Assembly: GCF_048265165.1 (NCBI RefSeq)
Contig: NZ_JBLXCD010000001.1
Span: 620,001 to 684,000 of the forward strand
Reading direction: 5' to 3'
DNA: 64,000 nucleotides
From: Oceanospirillum sp048265165
Lineage (GTDB): Bacteria; Pseudomonadota; Gammaproteobacteria; Pseudomonadales; Halomonadaceae
Under the pieces are notes generated by a model, which saw only the letters and a list, made by a program, of their open reading frames with translations, did not search any database and was not told the origin of the DNA. The position numbers and the translations under genes are program-made. This document shows positions 1 to 8,175 of this stretch, piece after piece. How positions within the stretch are numbered: the stretch's first letter is position 1; every line of letters starts with the position of its first letter.

Positions 1-576
1 GTGGTCTGGACCTTCCCGGATAAAGTACCTCTGCACCGTGAACCTCTGTACACACCACGCCGCGACCTGCTCAGCAAGTACGCTACCTGGAAAGATGTGC
101 AGTCTCACTACCGCCTGCCGACCCTGTATGAGTCCATTCAGAAACAGGATTTCTCCAAGGAGTATCCGATTATCCTGACCTCCGGCCGTCTGGTGGAATA
201 TGAAGGGGGTGGTGAAGAGACCCGCTCTAACCCATGGCTGGCAGAACTGCAGCAGGAGATGTTTGCTGAGATCAACCCATACGACGCCAACAATCTTAAC
301 GTGCGCGATGGCGCAGATGTTTGGGTAGAAGGTGCTGAAGGTGGTCGTATCAAGGTGAAAGCTATGGTAACCCGCCGTGTCGATCGCGGGGTGGTCTTTA
401 TTCCATTCCACTTCGGCGGCAAGTTCCAGGGCAAAGACCTGACCGACAAATACCCTCAGGGTTCCGCACCGTATGTTGTGGGTGAAGCGGCCAATACCGC
501 CACCACATACGGTTACGATAGCGTGACACAGATGCAGGAAACTAAAGTAACCCTGTGTAAAGTGACGCCCGCTTAA
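1..576 (+). CDS. fdhA: Formate dehydrogenase alpha subunit, C-terminal part (5' cut by window)
   Basis: This is the 3' end of a molybdopterin-dependent formate dehydrogenase catalytic subunit, which oxidises formate to CO2 on the periplasmic side. The 191 visible residues are the C-terminal molybdopterin-dinucleotide-binding barrel. It starts with the family's cofactor-binding stretch LTSGRLVEYEGGGEETRSNP (about residues 59-78), followed by a beta-rich part with VFIPFHFGG. The Mo ligand and Fe-S cluster lie upstream of the window. The first codon (GTG) is only the window edge, not a proven start. fdhB and fdhC follow on the same strand, giving the normal fdhABC order. Confidence 0.92.
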   Translation: MVWTFPDKVPLHREPLYTPRRDLLSKYATWKDVQSHYRLPTLYESIQKQDFSKEYPIILTSGRLVEYEGGGEETRSNPWLAELQQEMFAEINPYDANNLNVRDGADVWVEGAEGGRIKVKAMVTRRVDRGVVFIPFHFGGKFQGKDLTDKYPQGSAPYVVGEAANTATTYGYDSVTQMQETKVTLCKVTPA

Positions 577-656
577 ACCCTGTAGCGCAGCGGAATCGCC
601 CATAGGCATTCCGCTGGAACCACCTGAGAGGCAACGCCTCCGTAAGGAAAAGAATC

Positions 657-1340
657 ATGGCTAAAATGAAGTTCCTATGTGACTCCGAGCGCTGCATTGA
701 GTGCAACGGCTGTGTCACCGCCTGTAAAAATGCAAATGAAACCGAATGGGGCATCCAGCGCCGCCGGGTAGTAACACTTGACGATGGCGAGCCTTCAGAA
801 ACCTCCATCTCTGTGGCCTGTATGCACTGTACTGACGCGCCTTGTATGGCGGTCTGCCCAACGGACTGTTTCTATCAGACCGATGATGGCATCGTCCTGC
901 ACGACAAAGACCTGTGTATCGGATGTGGCTACTGCCTGTTTGCCTGCCCCTTTGGTGCGCCTCAGTTCCCTCAAGAGGAAGCATTCGGTGAGCGTGGCAA
1001 GATGGATAAATGCACCTTCTGTGCCGGCGGCCCTGAAGATGACCCCATTGTTGAGAAAGAAAAGTACGGCGCTAACCGTATCGCCCAGGGCAAACTACCC
1101 CTGTGTGCCGAGATGTGTTCAACCAAAGCGTTGTTAGCCGGTGACGCTCAGGTTGTTTCCGATATCTTCCGTGAGCGTGTGGTCTACCGTGGCCATAAAG
1201 ATGGTGCCTGGTCTTCTCTGGAAGGTAGCAGCGCCCCCGGCGAAATGAGCCCGGAAGAGATGGCGGTTCGTGCCGAAGCGTTCGCAACGGATGCCACCTT
1301 TGCCAGCAACAACACCAGCGATATCATCGCTAAAGCCTGA
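657..1340 (+). CDS. fdhB: Formate dehydrogenase beta (iron-sulfur) subunit
   Basis: This 227-residue electron-transfer subunit carries four [4Fe-4S] clusters and links the catalytic subunit to the cytochrome b subunit. The cysteine groups are visible in order: CIECNGCVTAC near the N-terminus, CMHCTDAPCMAVCP, CIGCGYCLFACP, and CTFC paired with the later LCAEMC. It has no transmembrane anchor, unlike E. coli FdnH or FdoH, which matches the shorter Fdh3B-type subunits. An AAGGA lies just upstream of the ATG. It sits 80 bases after fdhA, and a strong stem-loop separates it from fdhC. Confidence 0.95.
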   Translation: MAKMKFLCDSERCIECNGCVTACKNANETEWGIQRRRVVTLDDGEPSETSISVACMHCTDAPCMAVCPTDCFYQTDDGIVLHDKDLCIGCGYCLFACPFGAPQFPQEEAFGERGKMDKCTFCAGGPEDDPIVEKEKYGANRIAQGKLPLCAEMCSTKALLAGDAQVVSDIFRERVVYRGHKDGAWSSLEGSSAPGEMSPEEMAVRAEAFATDATFASNNTSDIIAKA

Positions 1341-1347
1341 CCGGTTT

Positions 1348-1383
1348 AACCCTTAGCTGTCGGATGTTCGGCAGCTGAGGGTT
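1348..1383 (+). other. Intercistronic stem-loop between fdhB and fdhC
   Basis: AACCCTTAGCTG (1348-1359) pairs with CAGCTGAGGGTT (1372-1383) over 12 bases, with one G-U pair. There is no T-tract after it, so it looks like an mRNA-stabilising or processing hairpin inside the operon rather than a terminator. This is inference from the sequence alone. Confidence 0.6.
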
Positions 1384-1480
1384 AGTTCAGGTGTTTGACT
1401 ATGAGTTGGATCTTATGAACATAAATACGACACACACAGGCTTCACCGTTAACGGTGAACACTCAGAGGGATCAACCCCC

Positions 1481-2467
1481 GTGCAGCGCCTGAAGATGGT
1501 CGCCCTCAGCCTACTGACGCTGCTCTGCCTGACCCTGAGCAGCGGCCTCTGGGCTGCAGAAGAGCCCTCTGATGCGGAAAACCGCGTTAAAGGAAACTTC
1601 GCCGGGGCCGGATACTGGCGGGAAGTCTCTGATGGCACCGAAGGCTACACCACCTCAAAGGGGCGTGAGCACGGCCAGCTGATCAATGTTAGCGGTGAAA
1701 CCTGGCGCCAATGGCGCAACCGCTGGGTCAGTCCCGGTGGTCTGATTGCCATTGGTGGCAGTATTTCGGCACTGCTTCTGGCCTATCTTATTCTGGGCCC
1801 TATGCGCTTGGATAAGCCACGTACCGGCAGAAAGATTGAGCGCTGGAATCCCACGGACCGTGCTTTGCATTGGTTTGTTGCCATTACTTTTCTGGCACTG
1901 GCGTTCAGCGGCATCCTGATTATGTACGGTAAGCACTTTATTCCCGATCTGTTCGGTTACAGTTTCTGGAAAGGCACCATCGCCTTCTGCAAACTGGTGC
2001 ATAATTATATCGGCCCGATTTTCTCTGTCGGCCTGATTGTAATGTTGCTCCGTTGGCTGAAAAACAACTTTTTCACTAAAACTGATATCATCTGGTTTCT
2101 GCAGGGTGGCGGCCTGATCGGCAATAAGCACCCCAGCGCGGGCTTTATGAATGGTGGTGAAAAAGGTTGGTACTGGGCGCTATTCTTTATCGGCTCAGCC
2201 GTTGTTGCCAGCGGTTTTGTGCTTGATTTCCCGATCTTTGGTCAGGTGCGGGACACCATGCAATGGGCTAACCTGATTCACGGTGGTGCCTCGTTGCTTC
2301 TGTTTGCTATCTCTCTGGGGCATATCTATATCGGCACCGTTGGTGCGGAGGGTGCACTGGAAGGTATGAAAACCGGTTACGTTGATGAAACATGGGCCAA
2401 GCAGCACCATGATCTCTGGTATGAAGATGTAAAAGATCAGATCGTGGATGAGAAAGACGTGCGCTAA
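1481..2467 (+). CDS. fdhC: Formate dehydrogenase gamma subunit (cytochrome b556)
   Basis: This is the membrane cytochrome b subunit that passes electrons from the FdhB clusters to quinone. I place the start at GTG 1481: GAGGG lies about 10 bases before it, and the product then begins with a signal peptide (MQRLKMVALSLL to GLWA). The in-frame upstream starts at 1391 (GTG) and 1415 (ATG) would put a hydrophilic tail before that signal. After a periplasmic segment there is a TM helix near WVSPGGLIAIGG, then four more with histidines in RALHWF, KLVHNY, NLIHGG and SLGHIY that can ligate heme. At 328 residues it is longer than E. coli FdoI and resembles Fdh3C-type subunits with an extra N-terminal region. 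Confidence 0.9.
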   Translation: MQRLKMVALSLLTLLCLTLSSGLWAAEEPSDAENRVKGNFAGAGYWREVSDGTEGYTTSKGREHGQLINVSGETWRQWRNRWVSPGGLIAIGGSISALLLAYLILGPMRLDKPRTGRKIERWNPTDRALHWFVAITFLALAFSGILIMYGKHFIPDLFGYSFWKGTIAFCKLVHNYIGPIFSVGLIVMLLRWLKNNFFTKTDIIWFLQGGGLIGNKHPSAGFMNGGEKGWYWALFFIGSAVVASGFVLDFPIFGQVRDTMQWANLIHGGASLLLFAISLGHIYIGTVGAEGALEGMKTGYVDETWAKQHHDLWYEDVKDQIVDEKDVR

Positions 2468-2520
2468 CCCACTCTTTTTCAAAGCAGCGTTGCCACAGCA
2501 TAAATCCCTGTGGTTAAAAC

Positions 2521-2552
2521 ATAAAAAGAGGAGCCTTGGCTCCTCTTTTTAT
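2521..2552. terminator. Bidirectional Rho-independent terminator
   Basis: A perfect 15-base inverted repeat (2521-2535 with 2538-2552) carries A-tracts at its left edge and T-tracts at its right edge. It lies between the convergent fdhC and GNAT genes and can stop transcription from both sides. Confidence 0.9.
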
Positions 2553-2586
2553 CGGTTTATCGGTAGTTTATACGCAGCAATACCTG

Positions 2587-3153
2587 TTAGTGATGTCCAC
2601 CGGAGCCCACCTCTGAAACCTGACTCAGATTAAGCTTCATTGGCTGATAGACCAGGCCACCGGATTCATCCACATCACCATTGAGTTCAAAACCGAAACG
2701 CTGATAAGCGGCCACCGATGTTAAAGAAGCGTTCACCGTAACGATCTCACCCTGCAGATGGACAAACACAGCCTCCAGTAACTTCCGCCCCACACCCTGC
2801 CTCTGAAATTCAGGCGCAATAAAAAAAACAGCGATATGCCGGTGTTCTTTCAGTTCAATAAAACCCACCGGACAGCGGCCAGCCAAAGCCACAAACATCA
2901 GATGCCCTTTTCTCATGCGCTCTTTAAAAGCCTTGGGCGTAATCACCCCCGCAAAGGTTTTCGCGCCTTCCGCTGACAAATCTTTCGCAACAGAATGCTG
3001 AAATGAGCGCCAGCATACGCGGCGAATTGCCCTCAGATCCCGTCTAAGCACAGGCCGAACCTTAATACCGGACGTTACCTCTGCCGGTTCACGCTGCCCT
3101 CTCAAAATTCGGGGCAGATTTGCCATAACCCCAGATAAATACTTGATCACCAT
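2587..3153 (-). CDS. GNAT-family N-acetyltransferase
   Basis: This is a Gcn5-related acetyltransferase of unknown substrate. The acetyl-CoA-binding motif A is visible as FFIAPEFQRQGVGRKLLEAV, with the Q/R-x-x-G-x-G/A signature QRQGVG. The following part, VNASLTSVAAYQRFGFELNG, is the usual motif B region with the conserved YQRFGF. I prefer the ATG at 3153, preceded by GGGAG at a 7-base gap, over an in-frame ATG at 3183. The gene stands alone, convergent with fdhC. Confidence 0.82.
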   Translation of the reverse strand: MVIKYLSGVMANLPRILRGQREPAEVTSGIKVRPVLRRDLRAIRRVCWRSFQHSVAKDLSAEGAKTFAGVITPKAFKERMRKGHLMFVALAGRCPVGFIELKEHRHIAVFFIAPEFQRQGVGRKLLEAVFVHLQGEIVTVNASLTSVAAYQRFGFELNGDVDESGGLVYQPMKLNLSQVSEVGSGGHH

Positions 3154-3406
3154 CTGCACTCTCCCTGCTGGTGGTTCGGTCATAAAGCAAGTGACGGATC
3201 AATCCGGTGACAACGCTGAACGGCCTCTCTACCTGCGATAAAAAAAGCCCTAGGTTCGGGCATAAAACAGTCAATTGCACCAATTTATTGCACCTGAAAG
3301 CAAATATTTATCTGATGCATTTTGTAACCTTAAGTTAGGTGCTTTTTCCTGTGGTAAAGGGTAGTTTACTTTTTAATACTTTTTACTTACATGTAAGGAT
3401 TCTTAA

Positions 3407-5290
3407 ATGACATCGCTGTCCTTTAAAAGCAAGATGCTCCTCTCAACAATAAGTCTTTTACTGGTAAGCTGTGTGGTTCTTGCCCTTCTCTCGCTCACCC
3501 GACTGGTCACAGAGACCAGTGTTCAGATCGATGACCAACTGGGTATGACCTTGAACCAGGCTGAGTCTATGGTAGACGGCTGGCTGGACAGTAAAGCCGC
3601 CATTGTCAGCGCTGCATCACAGGCGCTACCTGCTGAAAAAGAAAAAGTCGGTGAATTTTTAACGCTCAGTCGTTCATCCGGTAATTTCGATCTGTTTTAT
3701 CTGGGTACCGAGCAAGGGGATATGCTGCAATCTTATCCACCAGTTAACTTATCGCCGGACTACGACCCCAGAAAAAGACCCTGGTATCAGCAGGTAAAAA
3801 GAGAGGGCCGTGCCGTTGTAACGCCACCTTATCCCAGGGCCAGTACCGGTGAGTTAGTTGTCACATTGGCCGCTCCCATGAAAAACTCTTTAGGTGGCGT
3901 TGTTGCCGGCGACATCACCTTAACCAACCTGATTCAATCCCTTCTGAACCTCGATACCCGATGGCCTTCAGAGCTATGGCTTGTCGGTCAGGACAATCAA
4001 CTTTTAGCGCACCCCAACTCTGATCTTATCATCCAGAAACAAAGCTACGATGATCTGTTAACCCAAACTGAATCCGGCATGGCAGGCCTGCAGCGGGTTG
4101 ATTACCAGGGGGAGCAGTTCTTTATCAAAGAAGTCGAGTTGAAAAAAACCGGCTGGCGACTGATTCTTCTGGTAGAACGGGATGCAGCCCTTGCGCCTCT
4201 GTATAAACTGGCATGGCAGCTGACCATCAGCAGTATTCTAATTCTTCTGGTTGCAAGCGGCCTGGTCTATCTGATGGCACGCTATTTCAGTCAACCGCTC
4301 GTGCTTACAACCTCCGCACTGCACCGGCTTGCGGATGGTCATATAGACCAGCGGCTGGATATTACCAGCAAAGATGAGTTTGGCGAGATCAGTAGTGCAT
4401 TCAACCAGTTGGCAGAAAAACTCCACGGCAGCATAGGCAATATATTCCGCTTAAGTCATCAATTACTGCAGGTTTCTGACTCTACAGCCCAACGGGCAGA
4501 TAACGCTTTAAAAGATACTGTGGCGCAGCAGGAAGCGCTGTCGCAATTAACAGAAGCCATTGCTCAAATGTCCATGGCCAGTGGTGAAATTGCCAGAAAT
4601 GCGGAGCAAACCGCAAGCTCCGCTGAACAGGCAGCCCAGGCCAGCGGATCAGGTCTTGCACTGGTAACCTCCAGTCAGTCAGCTATTAAAGCTCTCTCAG
4701 ATCAAATACATGAGAACTCCGGCCAGCTCAGCACATTGGCTAAAACCGTTGCCGCTATTCGCAGCATTCTCTCGAAAATTAATGAGATCGCTGAACAAAC
4801 CAACCTGTTAGCACTGAACGCAGCCATTGAAGCCGCACGGGCCGGTGAGCATGGTCGTGGCTTTGCCGTGGTTGCCGATGAGGTTCGCTCCCTGTCCCAT
4901 AACACCCAATCAGCAACCCAGGAGATCCATACCCTAACCCAGGAGCTGGAGGTAGCAACCCAGAAAGCACTGGAAGATATGAACGCCAGTGAAGAAACCG
5001 CACAGGAAAGCACAGACCAGGCAGACAAAGCCAGTCAGCAGCTGGCGGTCATTACCGACGCGAACAACTACATCTGTGATATGACGGTTCAGACCGCAAG
5101 TGCTGTTGAAGAGCAACACGTGATGTCAAATGAGGTTAACCAGCACAGCCAGCACATCGCACAGTTAATTGATAACTCTGCCAAAGTGACGGAAGAGAAC
5201 CACAAACAGGCCCTGCAACTGAAAAAAGAAAGCATCTCTTTACAGGAACAGCTGTCAGGCGCATTTAAGCTGGATTCAAAACTACTGTAA
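3407..5290 (+). CDS. Methyl-accepting chemotaxis protein with dCache sensor
   Basis: This is a 627-residue transmembrane chemoreceptor feeding the CheA/CheY pathway. TM1 is at about 9-33, a periplasmic double-Cache sensor at 35-265, TM2 at about 268-292 and a HAMP domain follows. The signalling domain has the conserved hairpin tip around EQTNLLALNAAIEAARAGEH. The sensor has the Y-x-P-R-x-R-P-W-Y pattern (Y119, R124, W126, Y127) typical of amino-acid or amine dCache domains, but where many carry Asp after the next Tyr (Y142) this one has Arg144. The ligand therefore cannot be predicted. AAGGA precedes the ATG, and no CheR-docking pentapeptide is seen at the C-terminus. A terminator follows. 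Confidence 0.93.
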   Translation: MTSLSFKSKMLLSTISLLLVSCVVLALLSLTRLVTETSVQIDDQLGMTLNQAESMVDGWLDSKAAIVSAASQALPAEKEKVGEFLTLSRSSGNFDLFYLGTEQGDMLQSYPPVNLSPDYDPRKRPWYQQVKREGRAVVTPPYPRASTGELVVTLAAPMKNSLGGVVAGDITLTNLIQSLLNLDTRWPSELWLVGQDNQLLAHPNSDLIIQKQSYDDLLTQTESGMAGLQRVDYQGEQFFIKEVELKKTGWRLILLVERDAALAPLYKLAWQLTISSILILLVASGLVYLMARYFSQPLVLTTSALHRLADGHIDQRLDITSKDEFGEISSAFNQLAEKLHGSIGNIFRLSHQLLQVSDSTAQRADNALKDTVAQQEALSQLTEAIAQMSMASGEIARNAEQTASSAEQAAQASGSGLALVTSSQSAIKALSDQIHENSGQLSTLAKTVAAIRSILSKINEIAEQTNLLALNAAIEAARAGEHGRGFAVVADEVRSLSHNTQSATQEIHTLTQELEVATQKALEDMNASEETAQESTDQADKASQQLAVITDANNYICDMTVQTASAVEEQHVMSNEVNQHSQHIAQLIDNSAKVTEENHKQALQLKKESISLQEQLSGAFKLDSKLL

Positions 5291-5320
5291 CCGCAAGCCT
5301 ATTCTGGCGGAACAAAACAG

Positions 5321-5356
5321 ACCTTCTGGACGTATCACGGTTCAGAAGGTTTTTTT
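5321..5356 (+). terminator. Rho-independent terminator after the chemoreceptor gene
   Basis: ACCTTCTG (5321-5328) pairs with CAGAAGGT (5343-5350) and a run of seven T follows directly. Confidence 0.88.
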
Positions 5357-5429
5357 GCCAAATACCGGCGTTTGCTGTTGATAAATCGATAAGCTAAATT
5401 AGAGTCAGGTTTTTCGATGCGAGCGAATA

Positions 5430-6533
5430 ATGACTGTTCAGGTTACACAGCCCAGCCACTTAATTGATTTAGCCGTGGGCCATCCCGCCCCCGACCTTTT
5501 ACCCACTGATTTGATCCGCCCCCTCGTCGTTGAGCAGGAATATCTGGCTTATGGACAACAGGCTGGGGCAGATGCATTTCGGCAAAAGCTTTCAGCCTGG
5601 TTAACAGAGGATTACAGCCAGCCGGTCAGTGCGGAGGAGCTGCTGGTTACCAACGGCTCATCCAATGCACTGGATATGATTTGTTCACATCTGAGTCAGC
5701 CCGGCGCAACTATTCTGGTGGAAGACCCCAGCTACTTTATCGCCCTGAAACTGTTTAAAGCCCGAGGCTTTGAGGTGATCGCCCTGCCAATGGATGAAGA
5801 AGGTATCCAACCAGCGGCACTGGAGCAGGCAATTAAGGCGCATAATCCGGCATTTATCTACACCATTCCGGCCTTCCATAACCCCACCGGTATTACCCAA
5901 TCGCACCAACGCCGGCAGGCACTGGTTAAACTCGCCAAAGACCATCATTGCCCACTGATCGCCGATGAGGTGTATCAGTCACTCTATTTTGGCGATAAAC
6001 CACCAGCGCCCCTGGCCTGCTACGACAAATCAGCGCCCGTGATCTCTATCGGTTCATTTTCCAAGATTCTTGCCCCCGGATTACGCCTTGGCTGGATACA
6101 GGGCACCGGTGAAATATTCGACCAGCTAACAAACTCAGCACTACTGCAAAGTGGCGGCGGGTTGGCTCCGGTCACCTCTGCCCTTGTCGGCAGCTTACTG
6201 GCCAATGGTGAGTTTCAGAAGAACCTGACGTACCTGAGGCAAACCTATGCGGCCCGCTCAGAGGTTCTGTGTGAAGAGCTGGCATCCGTGTTTGGTGAGC
6301 AACTGCAATTTCATCAGCCCGACGGCGGCTACTTTCTATGGGCCAGCTTTATCGATGGCCGGGATCTCGCTACCAGCAGACAACAGGCTCAGGAAGCGGG
6401 CGTGAACTTCCTGCCGGGTAATTTCTGTTCCGCCAATGACAGGTTTCATTCCAGTATGCGTTTGTGTTTTGCCTGGTATGGGCAAGAAGCATTGAAAACC
6501 GCCTGTAAGCGACTGGGAAAAGTGTTTGCTTAG
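5430..6533 (+). CDS. PLP-dependent aminotransferase, fold type I (MocR/2-aminoadipate-like)
   Basis: This 367-residue class I/II aminotransferase lacks the DNA-binding domain of MocR regulators. The PLP site is complete: NPTG at 151-154, DEVY at 179-182, the Schiff-base lysine K212 in SFSK, and R219 in GLRLGW. The substrate is not predictable; relatives act on 2-aminoadipate, branched-chain or aromatic amino acids. The start ATG at 5430 gives the usual short N-terminal arm. It is monocistronic, after the chemoreceptor terminator and before the purine tract. Confidence 0.85.
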   Translation: MTVQVTQPSHLIDLAVGHPAPDLLPTDLIRPLVVEQEYLAYGQQAGADAFRQKLSAWLTEDYSQPVSAEELLVTNGSSNALDMICSHLSQPGATILVEDPSYFIALKLFKARGFEVIALPMDEEGIQPAALEQAIKAHNPAFIYTIPAFHNPTGITQSHQRRQALVKLAKDHHCPLIADEVYQSLYFGDKPPAPLACYDKSAPVISIGSFSKILAPGLRLGWIQGTGEIFDQLTNSALLQSGGGLAPVTSALVGSLLANGEFQKNLTYLRQTYAARSEVLCEELASVFGEQLQFHQPDGGYFLWASFIDGRDLATSRQQAQEAGVNFLPGNFCSANDRFHSSMRLCFAWYGQEALKTACKRLGKVFA

Positions 6534-6600
6534 AAGCTCAGGCACGGCTCTAATCGGGAGGAGAACACAGAGCGTCGTTATATCCCCGCAAAGCTAAAAC

Positions 6601-6659
6601 AGGGAAAGGGAAAGGGAAAAAGGGAAAAAGGGGAAAAGGGGAAAAGAGGAAAGAAAAAG
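6601..6659 (+). repeat. 59-base all-purine tract with repeated G-runs
   Basis: Every base from 6601 to 6659 is A or G. There are six runs of three or four G separated by 3-5 A, which fits the standard G-quadruplex pattern on the plus strand and also triplex-forming polypurine DNA. It lies between the convergent aminotransferase and dps genes. Confidence 0.9.
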
Positions 6660-6722
6660 CCTGCGGAGCAAGAGCACCGCAAGCTTTCGCAGAGATAACA
6701 GATCAGGTTCCGAAAAAACCCT

Positions 6723-7193
6723 TTATTTTCTGATAGCTCTCAGCATCCATGAGGTTTTTTCGTGGATGCGCATACGGTCAGAGACCAGTGCCGCCGTTGA
6801 CTCATCATCCGCAGACTGTGCCAGTTTAAGAACCTCTCTTGACGTTCTCACGACCTGCTCATGACCCTTAGTTAACAGATCCACCATCTCTTGTGAGCTT
6901 GGGACGCCTTCAACCTCTTCAATAGAGCTCAGTTTTGAAAACTCTTTGTAGGTTCCCGGAGCGGCAACATCCAAAGTACGGATACGTTCCGCAATATCAT
7001 CAACCGCAACAGCCAGCTCAGTGTAGTGCTCCTCGAACATTAAATGCAGTTCGCGAAACTGAGGGCCACTTACATTCCAGTGGAAATTATGCGTTTGCAA
7101 ATAGAGCGTATATGAATCCGCTAAAAGGCGCTTCAGGCCTTCAGCAATCTTGAGCCTGTCTTCTGCATTAATGCCGATATCGATATCCGTCAT
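6723..7193 (-). CDS. dps: Dps-family DNA-binding ferritin-like protein
   Basis: This mini-ferritin stores iron and protects DNA from peroxide. Counting from the ATG at 7193 (156 residues, normal length), the dimer-interface ferroxidase ligands are all present: H38, H50, E54 and then D65, E69, with W39 in the HWN signature. GAGGG lies 7 bases before this ATG; an upstream in-frame extension of 42 codons looks like non-coding leader. There is no lysine-rich N-terminal DNA-binding tail, so DNA binding is not assured. It is monocistronic. Confidence 0.9.
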   Translation of the reverse strand: MTDIDIGINAEDRLKIAEGLKRLLADSYTLYLQTHNFHWNVSGPQFRELHLMFEEHYTELAVAVDDIAERIRTLDVAAPGTYKEFSKLSSIEEVEGVPSSQEMVDLLTKGHEQVVRTSREVLKLAQSADDESTAALVSDRMRIHEKTSWMLRAIRK

Positions 7194-7346
7194 ACTTCTA
7201 CCCTCATACATGGGTTGATTCAATGCCAGACCAAAAGTTTGATCATCCTGGCTCTCACCTACAACTTTACGTGAATTTGAAGGTATTTTTAAGCATTGAC
7301 CGGAAATATAAAACAGCATCCTTTTAAGGCCGCCTGACAGCCTACC

Positions 7347-7808
7347 TTATGCCTCAGCGGTCTGATCTTTTCTGAACCGATAATGAAAAAACAGCGCAAT
7401 AATCAATGACATACCAACATGTGATACAAAGGAAGACTGAGTATAAGCACCAAAGCCCATCATAAACTCACGGCCCATGGCCGGAGCCAGCATGCCCTGT
7501 GCAATAAACCACAAAATCAGCCCCGCAATAAAGCCCGACAAAATCGCCCGACCACGGAAAGCCTTATAGAACATTAAGGTAAACAGACCAAATCCCACGA
7601 CTCCAATAAGCGCATGCAGACCGAAAGCCACAGCGTAAGAAGGCGTGACCCCGGCGAATTGTTTGAACAAACCGATAACAAGAAAGGCAGGCTGCAGCTT
7701 TGGGCCAAACAGAAAAGGTGAGATGAGCCAGGCATAGGCCTCAAAGGCAATTTGTGCGATCAGACCGCCCAGGATAGCGACTTTTATTTCACTTATAGTT
7801 AACTTCAT
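7347..7808 (-). CDS. Small four-helix membrane protein, function unknown
   Basis: This 153-residue protein has four predicted TM helices: around AILGGLIAQIAFEAYAW, YAVAFGLHALIGVVGFGLF, ILSGFIAGLILWFIAQG and VSHVGMSLIIALFFHY. It has short loops and a charged C-terminal tail. I do not recognise a functional motif. The glycine-rich helices resemble small inner-membrane proteins often labelled hypothetical. It is divergent from the cytochrome pair and 154 bases upstream of dps on the same strand, so co-transcription with dps is possible. Confidence 0.7.
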   Translation of the reverse strand: MKLTISEIKVAILGGLIAQIAFEAYAWLISPFLFGPKLQPAFLVIGLFKQFAGVTPSYAVAFGLHALIGVVGFGLFTLMFYKAFRGRAILSGFIAGLILWFIAQGMLAPAMGREFMMGFGAYTQSSFVSHVGMSLIIALFFHYRFRKDQTAEA

Positions 7809-8175
7809 CTAAAACATTCTCATAATAGGCAAACGTTCACCTTGGTGAACTTCACGGGGCTGTCAGAAAAATCTTAATTTGTAAGACTGACTCTTAGTTA
7901 CGCCGGAAGTTATGCTAAAGATTCAGATTTTTTAATATTTTAAGTGTGCCGTAGGGGAAAGAGAGCAAAACGACGTATCGTATCGTTACGCTCTCGTATA
8001 TTTTTACGAGCAAAAGTAAACACCTCACCCTTTTAAGTTGCAGAGATCAACGAATGTCACCTCACTACCCTCATATACATTAGGCCAGCTTGATATATGT
8101 GTTATAGCACCTAAGATACGGGATGCAAGACCACACAGAGGGTCGCAAACTGATTACTTGATGGAGCGGGTGTTT
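7809..8175. other. Intergenic region between divergent membrane protein and cytochrome genes
   Basis: These 367 bases hold no convincing gene. They are AT-rich and contain a short repeat (cgtatcgtatcg near 7974) and a small palindrome CTCGTA-n7-ACGAG near 7993-8010. This is the likely promoter and regulatory region for the cytochrome pair. I cannot name an operator. Confidence 0.5.
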
